Shown: in pieces, positions 43,317 through 51,727 of the stretch
Layout: every line of letters begins with the position of its first letter
Numbering within the stretch: position 1 is the first letter of the stretch
NCBI RefSeq assembly: GCF_003952525.1
Contig: NZ_CP034451.1
Location: forward strand, 1,302,001 to 1,366,000
Source of the DNA: Mesorhizobium sp. M3A.F.Ca.ET.080.04.2.1
GTDB lineage: Bacteria > Pseudomonadota > Alphaproteobacteria > Rhizobiales > Rhizobiaceae
Direction of reading: 5' to 3'
DNA length: 64,000 nt
The notes under the pieces: generated by a model
The model's database searches: none
Told to the model about the DNA's origin: nothing
Seen by the model: the letters and a program-made list of their open reading frames with translations, nothing else
Program-made: the position numbers and the translations under genes

Positions 43317-45755
43317 ATGCAAGCACATGCGAGAGTGGTGATTGTCGGCGGCGGGTGTGTCGGCGCGGGTATCCTCTATGGACTGGCCAAGCGCGGCTGG
43401 ACCGACGTGGCGCTGCTCGAGCGCACCCAGCTGACCGCGGGCTCGACCTGGCATGCGGCGGGCCTCGTCCCGTCCTACTCGCGCAATATCAATGTCGGCC
43501 GGATGGTAAGGAAGACCATCGAGATCTACGAAAGGCTCGAGGCGGAGACGGGACAGCCCGTCGGATGGCATAAATGCGGCCAGTTGCGCATCGCCAATTC
43601 CAGGGACCGGTTCGACGAATTCAAGAGCTACATGAGCGTGGCCGACGTCCAGGGCGCGCGGGCGCAGTTGCTGACACCCGCGGAAGCCAGGGAGTTGTGC
43701 CCGCTGCTCAACAACGACCATATGCTCGGCGCCCTTTATCACCCCGATGACGGCCACATCGCGCCGGCCGACGTGACGCATGCCATGGCCAAGGGCGCGC
43801 GCGACCTCGGCAGCAAGATCTATCTCAACACCGAAGTCACCGGCTTCAAGCGGACGCCGAGCGGCGAGTGGCTGGTGCAGACCAACCAGGGCGACATCAC
43901 CTGCGAGCACGTGATCTGCGCGACCGGCAATTACGCGCGCCAGACCGGCGCGCTGCTGGGGCTTGAAATTCCGGCGATCCCGATCCTGCACCAGTACTGG
44001 ATCACCGAAGCGGTGCCGGAGGTGGTGGAGCGCAAGCGGCAGGGGCGTCCCGAAATGCCCATCCTGCGCGACGAGGGTTTCGAGGGCTACCTGCGCGAAG
44101 AAGGCGACGGCCTGATGTTCGGGCCATATGAGCGCACCGAAAACCTCAAGCTGTTCGCCGAGAACGGTGTTCCCGCCTGGTTCGGCGCCGATCTGGTCGA
44201 AGAGGATTTCGAGGCGGTGTCGTGGAATTGGGAACAGGCGCTGGAGCTGATCCCGGCGCTGGGCCGCGTGGGCCTCAAGGCCAATGTCCGCGGGCCGTTC
44301 CAGATGACGCCGGACGAGCTTCCCTTGATGGGACCGGCCTGGGGCCTGACCAATGTCTGGCTGGCCGAGGGCGTGCCCGGCGGCATCCTGTGGGGCGGCG
44401 CGATCGGCTATTACCTGTCGGAGCGGATCGTCGAAGGCGGCAACAGCCTCGACACCTCCGACCTCGATCCCCGCCGCTTCGGCGACTATGCCAACAAGGC
44501 CTGGACGCGCGAGAAGGTGCGCGAGGCCTGGGGCACGCATGCGGAGCAGAAATATCCGGGACAGGACATGCCCGCCTGCCGCCCGCAGAAGACCGCGCCC
44601 TCCTATGCCAGGCTGACCGAGCTTGGCGCCGTCTGGGGCGTGCTCAACGGCTGGGAGATGCCCAACTGGTTCGCGCGCGACGGCGTCGAGGCCAAGGACC
44701 AGTACAGCTGGCGCTGGACGCCGAAGGGGAACCTTGTCGCCGAGGAAGTGCTGGCGGTGCGCAACGCCGTCGGCCTGGTCGAGATGACGCCGATGACCAA
44801 GTTCGAGGTGTCGGGGCCGAGCGCGGCCTCATGGCTCGACGGGATCCTGGCCAACCGCCTGCCCGCGATCGGCCGGGCGACGCTGGCGCACCATTTGACG
44901 GCCGGCGGCGGCGTGCAGGCGGAATACATGGTGGCGCGGCTGAGCGAAGACAGCTTCTACCTCATCTCGACGCCAAGGGCGGAGCGCTGGAATTTCGACG
45001 ATCTCTCGAAGCTGCTTCCCGCCGACGGCAGCGTGTCCTTGAAGAATGTCACCAACGACCGCGGCTGCTTCACGGTCGTGGGGCCCAAGGCGCGCGAAGT
45101 GCTGCAACCCCTCACGGAGATCGACCTTTCGAACGCGAACTTCCCCTGGTTCGGCGTCAAGACCGGAAATGTGGCTCTGGCCAGCGACGTGCGGCTGCTG
45201 CGCGTGAACTATGAAGGCGAGCTCGGCTGGGAGCTCTACCACCCGATGGCGTACCAGCGGCAATTGCTGGACGCGATCCTGGCGGAGGGCGAGAAGCACG
45301 GCATGCGGCTTGTCGGGCTGCATGCGCTGGAATCGCTCAGGCTGGAGAAGTCGTACCGCGCCATGTACCGCGACATGAACCCGGAGCTCAACGCGCTGGA
45401 GAGCGGGCTGGAACGCTTCATCCGCCTGGACAAGGGCGATTTCGTCGGGCGCGAGGCGGTGTTGAAATACAAGGACAGGAACGACCAGCGCCGTTCGGTC
45501 ACGCTCAAGATCGAAACCGACGGCGCGAGCACGCTTGCCTCCGAGGGTCTCTACATCGGCGGCGAGCTGGTCGGGCGCATAACCTCGGGCGGCTACGCCT
45601 ACGCGCTCGGGTACGATGTGGCGCTGGCCGTGCTGCCCGAGCGTTTCTCCAACCCCGGAACGAAGCTCGACGTCGCGGTGCTGGGAGAGTGGAAGGTCGC
45701 CGAGGTCATTGCCGATTCGCCTTACGACCCCACCTCGGCCCGGGCACGCATGTAA
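43317..45755 (+). CDS. FAD-dependent oxidoreductase fused to GcvT (dimethylglycine/sarcosine-type)
   Basis: An 812-residue bipartite enzyme. The N-terminal half (about 1-400) is a DAO-type FAD domain with VVIVGGGCVGAGILYGLAKR, AGSTWHAAGL and the C-terminal FAD motif LAEGVPGGILWGGAIG. The C-terminal half (about 430-812) is GcvT-like and should pass one-carbon units to tetrahydrofolate. The architecture is that of dimethylglycine dehydrogenase and related methylamine oxidases. Rhizobia carry many paralogs, so the substrate is uncertain. The gene is followed by several small stress-type genes. Confidence 0.85.
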   Translation: MQAHARVVIVGGGCVGAGILYGLAKRGWTDVALLERTQLTAGSTWHAAGLVPSYSRNINVGRMVRKTIEIYERLEAETGQPVGWHKCGQLRIANSRDRFDEFKSYMSVADVQGARAQLLTPAEARELCPLLNNDHMLGALYHPDDGHIAPADVTHAMAKGARDLGSKIYLNTEVTGFKRTPSGEWLVQTNQGDITCEHVICATGNYARQTGALLGLEIPAIPILHQYWITEAVPEVVERKRQGRPEMPILRDEGFEGYLREEGDGLMFGPYERTENLKLFAENGVPAWFGADLVEEDFEAVSWNWEQALELIPALGRVGLKANVRGPFQMTPDELPLMGPAWGLTNVWLAEGVPGGILWGGAIGYYLSERIVEGGNSLDTSDLDPRRFGDYANKAWTREKVREAWGTHAEQKYPGQDMPACRPQKTAPSYARLTELGAVWGVLNGWEMPNWFARDGVEAKDQYSWRWTPKGNLVAEEVLAVRNAVGLVEMTPMTKFEVSGPSAASWLDGILANRLPAIGRATLAHHLTAGGGVQAEYMVARLSEDSFYLISTPRAERWNFDDLSKLLPADGSVSLKNVTNDRGCFTVVGPKAREVLQPLTEIDLSNANFPWFGVKTGNVALASDVRLLRVNYEGELGWELYHPMAYQRQLLDAILAEGEKHGMRLVGLHALESLRLEKSYRAMYRDMNPELNALESGLERFIRLDKGDFVGREAVLKYKDRNDQRRSVTLKIETDGASTLASEGLYIGGELVGRITSGGYAYALGYDVALAVLPERFSNPGTKLDVAVLGEWKVAEVIADSPYDPTSARARM

Positions 45756-45852
45756 GCTCCTCAAATCCTCCAAGCAGCCGATCGCCGTGTGCAATGGCAC
45801 GGATCGTTCCGCCTCGCCCTGCGTTGATGGACAACGCAAGGAGGACAAGGCC

Positions 45853-46176
45853 ATGGAAGACGATCGGACCGAGAAGATCAGGCAGCGCGCCTATGAGATC
45901 TGGCAGCGCGAGGGCAGCATCCTTGGCGACCACGAGCGGCACTGGCATCAGGCCGAGGCGGAGATCGACCGCGAGGCGGCTTTGCCGCTCACCGCGGGCG
46001 ATGCGCTGCCCGAGACCGGCGAGCTGTCGAGCTCGGACATCCTGACCGTGGAGGCGCTTGCCATGCACACCGGGATCAGCAGCGAGGAAGCGCAGGAGCT
46101 GCTCGACCGGCTCGGCAACGACCGCGCCGCGATCGAGCAGGCGGCGCGTAACCTCAGGGCCCGGAAGAGGCTATAG
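45853..46176 (+). CDS. DUF2934-type / helical-module protein, 107 aa
   Basis: The N-terminus RTEKIRQRAYEIWQREGSI fits the DUF2934 pattern. The C-terminus ISSEEAQELLDRLGNDRAAI repeats the module of the protein at 37029-37235. GGAGG lies 12 bases before the ATG. Function unknown. Confidence 0.6.
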   Translation: MEDDRTEKIRQRAYEIWQREGSILGDHERHWHQAEAEIDREAALPLTAGDALPETGELSSSDILTVEALAMHTGISSEEAQELLDRLGNDRAAIEQAARNLRARKRL

Positions 46177-46280
46177 CGTCGCAACCGCGGTTCGCTCCCA
46201 GGCGAAGGGAACAGCATTGAGCGCGCGGGAACCCTCGGCGCCGTGGGAGGTTCCTCCTGTCTAACCCACAGGAGACCACC

Positions 46281-46565
46281 ATGGACCACACCAACCACGT
46301 CAGGCTGACCAATGCCGAACTCACCCCCGACATCCTCGAGGGCGCCACCATCTATGGCCCCGACGACGAAAAGATCGGCTCCGTCGACCACCTGCATGGC
46401 AGCCGGGTCGTCATCGATGTCGGCGGCTTTCTCGGCATCGGCGCCAAGCCCGTCGCCGTCAGCGCCAGCCAGCTGGATTTCATGCGCGACGAGGACGGCG
46501 ACGTCCACGCCGTCACCAGTTGGACGAAGGACCAGCTGAAGGCCATGCCGGAGCACCGCGACTGA
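46281..46565 (+). CDS. PRC-barrel domain protein, 94 aa
   Basis: A small beta-rich protein: EGATIYGPDDEKIGSVDHLH and GGFLGIGAKPVAVSASQLDF are the PRC-barrel signatures. Members are stress- or photosynthesis-related adaptors of unclear function. AGGAGACC lies just before the ATG. The stop is inside a 24-bp tandem repeat. Confidence 0.8.
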   Translation: MDHTNHVRLTNAELTPDILEGATIYGPDDEKIGSVDHLHGSRVVIDVGGFLGIGAKPVAVSASQLDFMRDEDGDVHAVTSWTKDQLKAMPEHRD

Positions 46566-46624
46566 AACGAAAGAGTGCATCGCGACTGACGCGAAAGAGA
46601 GCATCGCGACTGAGCTGGAGGCGA
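46553..46624 (+). repeat. 24-bp tandem repeat, three copies
   Basis: Three consecutive 24-base units beginning GCAYCGCGACTGA at 46553, 46577 and 46601, with small differences. The first unit includes the end of the PRC-barrel gene and its stop codon, so the repeat extends from coding into intergenic DNA. Confidence 0.7.
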
Positions 46625-46663
46625 GCATTCCGATTTGAGGCTCGCGACGACTGATTGCGCGCG

Positions 46664-46936
46664 TCAGCTCTTGATCGAATTGCTGAAGACCTGCACGCCG
46701 ACGCGCTCGTTGCGGCGCCAGCGCACCACGGCGCGATAGGCGGCGTCGTCGTCAGGGACGATCAGCGTGAAGCGATCCGGCAGTTCCACCTGAGGGCCGA
46801 CGCGCAGTTCGGCGCCGTGTTCGTGCTGGTTGCGGATGGAGCACCTGATCCTGGCCTCGCCGGTGACGATCGTGGCCTCCTTCATCACGAATTCACGCGA
46901 GTGAAGACGGCGCTCGATACGGGGAAAGGTGGTCAT
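46664..46936 (-). CDS. PilZ-domain protein, 90 aa
   Basis: A 90-residue stand-alone PilZ domain. IERRLHSREF at the N-terminus contains the Arg-rich motif, and GAELRVGPQVELPDRF resembles the second c-di-GMP contact (usually NxSxxG, here NQHEHGAEL). The second motif is imperfect, so binding needs checking. It probably affects motility or polysaccharide production. It lies in opposite orientation to the PRC-barrel gene. Confidence 0.72.
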   Translation of the reverse strand: MTTFPRIERRLHSREFVMKEATIVTGEARIRCSIRNQHEHGAELRVGPQVELPDRFTLIVPDDDAAYRAVVRWRRNERVGVQVFSNSIKS

Positions 46937-47129
46937 GTCGCACGCATCCCGGAACTCTTCGGCGGGCTCAGCATCTCAGCCCGACATGACACGATAGCAG
47001 CGAGGCGTTTCCGTTCCGTTAGCGATTGCCCGTCGCGGCCGGCTGCCCGATCCCGTTTCTGCACACAGAGGAACAAACTCCTGCCTGGCGCGTATTGGAG
47101 CGGCGATATCGCTCGAAGCAGGAGTCCTC

Positions 47130-47492
47130 ATGCCGGTGCGCAGGAAACGTCACGTCCGAAACGCAGCCTCGCTCTACAGCGACCTTATGCTGGCCCCGGC
47201 CGTAGTGATGATGCGCCTGCCGATGATTGCCCTGGATGCCGGCAGCAGCGCCCCCAATGGCGTGGAAGCGGCGGGCGCCATCAGCGAGAAAGCGCTCGCA
47301 TGCGCTGAGGGACTATACGCCGCGCAGGTAACCCTTTTCCGTTCCGCATTGCGGTTCTGGCCGGAAATTTTTTCTGGCCGCAGCCCGTCCCTGCTCAACG
47401 GCGCCGCCGGCAAGGCAGCCTTGGTTGCGGCAGTCAGACCTGCAAGCCGACGGGTCAGAGCGAATTTCCACCGGCTGACGAAACTGGACTGA
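47130..47492 (+). CDS. Phasin-like hypothetical protein, 120 aa
   Basis: The product MPVRRKRHVRNAASLYSDLM has a hydrophobic middle (APAVVMMRLPMIALDA), an amphipathic helix (GAISEKALACAEGLYAAQVT) and FWPEIFSGRSPSLLNGAA. The pattern is that of a small helical phasin-like family common in rhizobia, but I cannot name it. GGAG lies seven bases before the ATG. Confidence 0.6.
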   Translation: MPVRRKRHVRNAASLYSDLMLAPAVVMMRLPMIALDAGSSAPNGVEAAGAISEKALACAEGLYAAQVTLFRSALRFWPEIFSGRSPSLLNGAAGKAALVAAVRPASRRVRANFHRLTKLD

Positions 47493-47641
47493 GTGAATCG
47501 ATCCATTCAGGCCGGCTGTTCGCGGACGTGCCTGCTGGTGATCGCCGACAGGGTCGCCTAAGCCCGATTGGACTCTTGCGGCGCGTCGCGCTACAAGGAG
47601 GCCCTCAACCTAAGGCATCGCGCTGTGGCCGCGCGCAATCC

Positions 47642-47857
47642 ATGATCACCGTGAAAAAGATCTTTCGGGACGAAGAGCTGTACTTCGTCTGGGCCGATGG
47701 AAAGTGCTTTGCGTTTTTCTATCTGCTCAGTTCTTCCGGCGAGAAGCCGGTCTGGGCCGTGAGCGGCGAATACAAGCCTCTCGCCGCCAATATCGACGAC
47801 TTCAACAGCTACGACGACGCTTTGAAGTTCATCATGGCCCACGCGCCGGTCCAGTAA
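47642..47857 (+). CDS. Hypothetical small protein, 71 aa
   Basis: Starts MITVKKIFRDEELYFVWADG; beta-rich, with a CFAFFYLLSSSGEK strand. No recognised family. ATG 47642 is preferred because the upstream part of the frame looks non-coding, though no strong ribosome-binding site is seen. Confidence 0.5.
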   Translation: MITVKKIFRDEELYFVWADGKCFAFFYLLSSSGEKPVWAVSGEYKPLAANIDDFNSYDDALKFIMAHAPVQ

Positions 47858-47911
47858 GCCCTCTGCAACGGACCAGCCGGATACGACGGGCAGCCCCAAA
47901 CAGCGCCTCAA

Positions 47912-49255
47912 TCATCCATGCTGATGCTCGTGGTGATGGCCGTGCGGCTCGGACATGGCGAACGGCAGGTCCTCGCTGTCGCCGCCGGCGGCAAGCTGCA
48001 GCCTGGCGCTGAACGCGTGCGGCTCGGCCGGGGCGACGAGGCTCTGCAGATGGTGGTGGTCGCCGCCGACCGGCGACAGCGGCAGGCGCTCCACCGCGCC
48101 GCCCGGCCGCTCGATCGCGACCTTCGCCTGCAGGCCCTCGGCATGGCGCGACAGGCGCAGCCGCATGCGCTCGCCCTGCGGCGTGTCGATGATCTCCAAC
48201 AGCCCGCTGGCGAGCTTGCCCGAGACCAGGAACGGGTCCGGCGCGTGATGATGGCCACCTTCGGGCTGGGGCTCGACGAAGCGGACCGTGGCCACGGCGA
48301 GCCCGGGAATGTGGGCAAAGAGCTCGACCTTCAACGACGCGGCGATGTTGTTGGCGGCGGCCAGCAGCAGCCCGTCGTTGACGGCAATCGTCACATCTAT
48401 ATGCAGCCTGTGGCCGAGCCATCGGGCCTTCGCCTCGACAACCCTGTCGATCCCCGCGACATGTTCGGCGGCGTGGTGGATCTCGCCGACAAGTCCGGGT
48501 TCCACGCCGTCCAGCATGCGGGTGAGCACCGAGCGCGCCGATTGCCAGACGATGCCGAAGATGGCGATGGTGATCAGCAGGCCGATGATCGGGTCCGAAA
48601 GCGGGACGCCGAGCCAGACGCCGATCGCGCCAATGACGACGGCGAGGCTGGTCAGGCCGTCGGTGCGGGCGTGATAGCCTTCGGCGACCAGCGCGGCGCT
48701 GTTGATCTGGCGGCCGACGCGGATGCGCAGCACCGCCACCGCCTCGTTGCCGAGAAAGCCGATGAAGCCGGCCGCGGCGAGCCAGCCGAGAAAACGCACC
48801 GGCCGCGGGTCGAGCAGGCGGTCGATCGCCTCGTATCCGGCAACAATCGCGCTGACCAGGATGATCAGCACAATGACGATGCCGGCCAGATCCTCGACGC
48901 GGCCGAGACCGTAGGTGAAGGTGCTGGTCGGCCTGCGGCGCGCCAGCACGAAGGCGACCCAAAGCGGTATGGCGGTGGTCGCGTCGGCGATGTTGTGGAT
49001 GGTGTCGGCGAGCAGCGCCACGCTGCCCGACGCCACGACGACCGCGACCTGCAGCCCGGCGGTGACCGCCAGGATGACAAAGGACCATTTGATCGCCCAG
49101 ATGCCGCGATCGGTCGTCGCGATGGTGGCGTCGATGACGCCGTGGGTGTGGCCATGCGGACCACGATGGCCATCGCCGTGGCTGCCGTGGCTGTGTGGGC
49201 CGTGGTCGTGGCCGTGCGGGCCGAAGCCGAGCCAGTCCAGAAGCTTTTTCGGCAT
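47912..49255 (-). CDS. dmeF: Cation diffusion facilitator, DmeF type
   Basis: A 447-residue CDF transporter with a His-rich N-terminus (HGHDHGPHSHGSHGDGHRGP), six membrane helices and the metal-site motifs ADTIHNIADATTA and EGYHARTDGLTSL. His-rich segments recur at the C-terminus (GGHHHAPD, HGHHHEHQHG). In Rhizobium leguminosarum DmeF exports Co(II) and Ni(II) and is controlled by DmeR. The regulator gene lies 7 bases upstream on the same strand, so they form one operon. Confidence 0.88.
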   Translation of the reverse strand: MPKKLLDWLGFGPHGHDHGPHSHGSHGDGHRGPHGHTHGVIDATIATTDRGIWAIKWSFVILAVTAGLQVAVVVASGSVALLADTIHNIADATTAIPLWVAFVLARRRPTSTFTYGLGRVEDLAGIVIVLIILVSAIVAGYEAIDRLLDPRPVRFLGWLAAAGFIGFLGNEAVAVLRIRVGRQINSAALVAEGYHARTDGLTSLAVVIGAIGVWLGVPLSDPIIGLLITIAIFGIVWQSARSVLTRMLDGVEPGLVGEIHHAAEHVAGIDRVVEAKARWLGHRLHIDVTIAVNDGLLLAAANNIAASLKVELFAHIPGLAVATVRFVEPQPEGGHHHAPDPFLVSGKLASGLLEIIDTPQGERMRLRLSRHAEGLQAKVAIERPGGAVERLPLSPVGGDHHHLQSLVAPAEPHAFSARLQLAAGGDSEDLPFAMSEPHGHHHEHQHG

Positions 49256-49262
49256 GGCAGCC

Positions 49263-49520
49263 TCACAAATATTTGGTGAGCTGCTTCAGCTCCTTGAGCG
49301 TTTCCCTGGTCGGCTCGCCGCCGTCGACCAGGCAGTGCTCCATGTGGTCATGGATCAGTTCACGCTTGGCATTGCTCACCGCGCTCTCGACGGCGTGAAG
49401 CTGCTGCGCGAGATCGAGGCAGGATCGGCCCTGCTCGAACATGGTGAGCACCGCCGCAAGATGGCCGTGCGCGCGCTTGAGCCGGGCGATGATATCGGGA
49501 TGGGAGCTGTGTATCGTCAT
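49263..49520 (-). CDS. dmeR: CsoR/RcnR-family metal-responsive repressor
   Basis: An 85-residue all-helical repressor. Metal-site positions are Cys34, His59 and Cys63 with His4 and His7 near the N-terminus (MTIHSSHPDII, SCLDLAQQL, HDHMEHCLV). This Cys-His-Cys set resembles CsoR/InrS more than RcnR, which has His at the last position. It represses dmeF and releases DNA on binding cobalt or nickel (family knowledge). Confidence 0.85.
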   Translation of the reverse strand: MTIHSSHPDIIARLKRAHGHLAAVLTMFEQGRSCLDLAQQLHAVESAVSNAKRELIHDHMEHCLVDGGEPTRETLKELKQLTKYL

Positions 49521-49526
49521 GACTTC

Positions 49527-49548
49527 ATCCTATCCCCCAGGGCAGGAT
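49527..49548. promoter_or_regulatory. Candidate DmeR operator
   Basis: ATCCT-ATCCCCCAGGGC-AGGAT, 5-bp inverted arms around a C-tract, seven bases upstream of the dmeR start. G/C-tracts flanked by inverted repeats are the usual form of RcnR/CsoR-family operators. Confidence 0.45.
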
Positions 49549-49711
49549 CTCGCAAGAGCCTGCCGCCCAACCCTGCGGCGCTGCCCGACGCATGGACCGG
49601 ACCCGCAGCGCCACGCCCAGGCAACAGGCCGCAACCAAGCGGCGGCTTCGCCGTTAATTGAACGGCGCCGACCTATCCCCTCGCGGCGCGGAGACGTGGA
49701 GCGTACGCCCG

Positions 49712-50056
49712 ATGGCACGGCCGGTGGAGATTGGCGACAGGGTGGCGGTGATCGCCACGGTGACGGAGCGCGTCGAGGACCGCGTGACGGTCGCCATTCC
49801 GACCGACTGCCACACCTATTCGATCGTCGAGCCCAATGCCAAGCCAGGCGACAAGCTGCAGTTCGAAGGCGAAGTGGTTCACGTCGACGAGGATCTCGGC
49901 CGCACCACGATCCAGGTGCTCGGACGGATCACCGTCGACACGAGGAGCGTCAAGATGATGCGCAAATACCGCCAGCGGAGACTGCCGCCGGCGAATTCCT
50001 CCGACCAGCATCGGCCAGATGCTGGAACCGCCCCGCGGCCTCGCCGTTCGGCCTGA
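49712..50056 (+). CDS. Hypothetical protein, 114 aa
   Basis: A mostly beta-strand N-terminal part (RVAVIATVTERVEDRVTVAI) and a short basic tail. The first 85 residues look like a compact beta domain; the last 30 are less convincing. The stop overlaps the next start as TGATG, so the two are coupled. No family recognised. Confidence 0.55.
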   Translation: MARPVEIGDRVAVIATVTERVEDRVTVAIPTDCHTYSIVEPNAKPGDKLQFEGEVVHVDEDLGRTTIQVLGRITVDTRSVKMMRKYRQRRLPPANSSDQHRPDAGTAPRPRRSA

Positions 50057-50391
50057 TGGCCAGGAATCGTATCCGGGAAGCGCTGACCGAGATCGGCACG
50101 ATGACGTCGAGGCCTTCGGCGTTCCTGATCCTCGGCGCATTCACGCTAGGCTGGCTGGTGTTCGAGCCGGAGACGCTGGACTGGCACGGCATTGCCACAC
50201 TGGTGACGTGGGCGATGACGCTGCTCATCCAAAGGGCCGAGCACCGCGACACCCAGGCCTTGCAGGCCAAGCTCGACGAGTTGATCCGGGCGACCGGCAA
50301 CGCGCGCAACGACATCGCGCAAATCGACAGCAAGGAGCCCGAGGAAATCGAAAAGGAAAGGGCCTCCGAGGCTGCCGGTCTCTCGGGCTAG
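50056..50391 (+). CDS. Low-affinity iron permease family protein, 111 aa
   Basis: MARNRIREALTEIGTMTSRP is followed by two membrane helices (FLILGAFTLGWLVF, ATLVTWAMTLLIQRA), and RDTQALQAKLDELIRATGNA. This matches the PF04120 family, annotated as low-affinity iron permease though bacterial members are not well studied. Translationally coupled to the preceding gene by TGATG. Confidence 0.75.
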   Translation: MARNRIREALTEIGTMTSRPSAFLILGAFTLGWLVFEPETLDWHGIATLVTWAMTLLIQRAEHRDTQALQAKLDELIRATGNARNDIAQIDSKEPEEIEKERASEAAGLSG

Positions 50392-50662
50392 AGCTTCTTC
50401 AACATCGTCTGGAGTAGCGACGCGCAGCGGAGCGAAGACCCGGGGATCCCCGTCGGGACCTTTGCCGAGGGATTGAGCGGAGCAGAATTCTGCACTGCAG
50501 CAGCGCGTCGAAGTCACGAGAGGGGGTCTGTGCGCGTCGCTTCGATCCTTGCTTCGCCCGCAGGATGACGACGGCGCGAAAGGCTTCGGCCAATTGCGAA
50601 CGTTTGCGATGGTTCACCGAAACGACCGGTGAAATCCCCATTGCGGTCGTCGTGCCGGGAAA

Positions 50663-50812
50663 CTAGTGGCGCTTGAAGTACTGCACCTCGCGCTCATGCT
50701 TCTCGGCCGCTTCGCGCGACTTGAACGTGCCGAGATTCCTGCGTTTCCCGGTCCTCGGATCGACCTTGCGCGAATAGAGACGGTATTCGCCGGACTTCAG
50801 CTTGCGGATCAT
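50663..50812 (-). CDS. Small basic protein, 49 aa
   Basis: MIRKLKSGEYRLYSRKVDPR, RNLGTFKSREAAEKHEREVQ. A perfect AAGGAGG lies six bases upstream of ATG 50812. This short basic protein with a conserved LYSRK-DP-TGKRRNLGTF pattern is widespread in proteobacteria; function unknown. Confidence 0.75.
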   Translation of the reverse strand: MIRKLKSGEYRLYSRKVDPRTGKRRNLGTFKSREAAEKHEREVQYFKRH

Positions 50813-51071
50813 GGCAACCTCCTTTGCAATCAGTGACGTCAACCCCCTTGCCGTTGCTCCGGTTCCGCTTCCGAGCATGTCGGCACCACCCCAATCGGCC
50901 GCCGCTGGCACAAGAACTCTCGCCCGACAGTGATCCATTTCACGGACGCAAGCGCCCGAATGTCGGAATCGAGACGCCAGCGACCACAATTCGGTCGGAT
51001 TATTTGTACTCAAATGACATTTGCGACGTTATCTTTCACGTCGCGAGCATGCCGGGACTGAGGAGGGTGAG

Positions 51072-51254
51072 ATGGTGACGGCGAAGCTTCACGGGGTTGA
51101 ACTCGTCAAGGGCCAGAAGTGGACGGTGCGCGTCACCGCTTACGGCACCACGGTGATTTTCCCGTTCGAGGCCGAGCAATATGCGCGCTCCTACGCCGAC
51201 GGACAGGCCTTCCGCCTCGGCGTCGAAGTGGTCGAACTGAGGGAGTGCGCCTGA
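51072..51254 (+). CDS. Hypothetical small protein, 60 aa
   Basis: MVTAKLHGVELVKGQKWTVR continues with a beta-rich TVIFPFEAEQYARSYADGQA. GAGGAGGG lies just upstream of the ATG. No recognised family. Confidence 0.55.
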   Translation: MVTAKLHGVELVKGQKWTVRVTAYGTTVIFPFEAEQYARSYADGQAFRLGVEVVELRECA

Positions 51255-51316
51255 GCAGCCGGGCGGAAAGCGCCCAGCGCCGGTTCCGCTCAGCCTGATC
51301 TCTCGCGCGGCACCCC

Positions 51317-51727
51317 TCAGACCGACTTCCTTTCCTGGAGCTTCTCGCCGTCTTCCTTCACGAACTCGCGCACCGGATTGTCGAGGAGCGGCAGCACCGC
51401 CTCCGAAGGCCGGCATAGCCTTGCGCCCTTTGGGGTCTCGACGATCGGCCGGTTGATCAGGATGGGGTGGGCGAGCATGAAATCGATCAGCTCGTCGTCG
51501 CTCCATTTGGGGTCGGCGAGGCCAAGCTCGGCATAAGGCGTCCCCTTCTCTCGCAGCAGCTCGCGCGGCGCCATGCCCAGCGCCGAGAGCAGCGCGACCA
51601 GCCGCTCGCGGCTCGGCGGCGTCTTCAGATATTCGATCACCACCGGATCCTCACCGCTGGCGCGGATCATGGCGAGCGTGTTGCGCGAGGTGCCGCAGGC
51701 GGGATTGTGATAGATCGTGACCGTCAT
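51317..51727 (-). CDS. arsC: Arsenate reductase, glutaredoxin type
   Basis: A 136-residue ArsC. The catalytic Cys is in YHNPACGTSRNTL (about residue 11) and the anion-binding Arg in INRPIVET. It reduces arsenate to arsenite with glutathione/glutaredoxin. Start overlaps the aquaporin stop as ATGA, making the third gene of an arsR-aqpS-arsC operon. Arsenite would then leave through AqpS, as shown in Sinorhizobium meliloti. Confidence 0.92.
   Translation of the reverse strand: MTVTIYHNPACGTSRNTLAMIRASGEDPVVIEYLKTPPSRERLVALLSALGMAPRELLREKGTPYAELGLADPKWSDDELIDFMLAHPILINRPIVETPKGARLCRPSEAVLPLLDNPVREFVKEDGEKLQERKSV

Noticed and set aside
47918..49279. Plus-strand frame of 453 codons opposite dmeF
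   Set aside because: Shadow of dmeF, rich in Asp/Arg/His pairs from the complementary strand.
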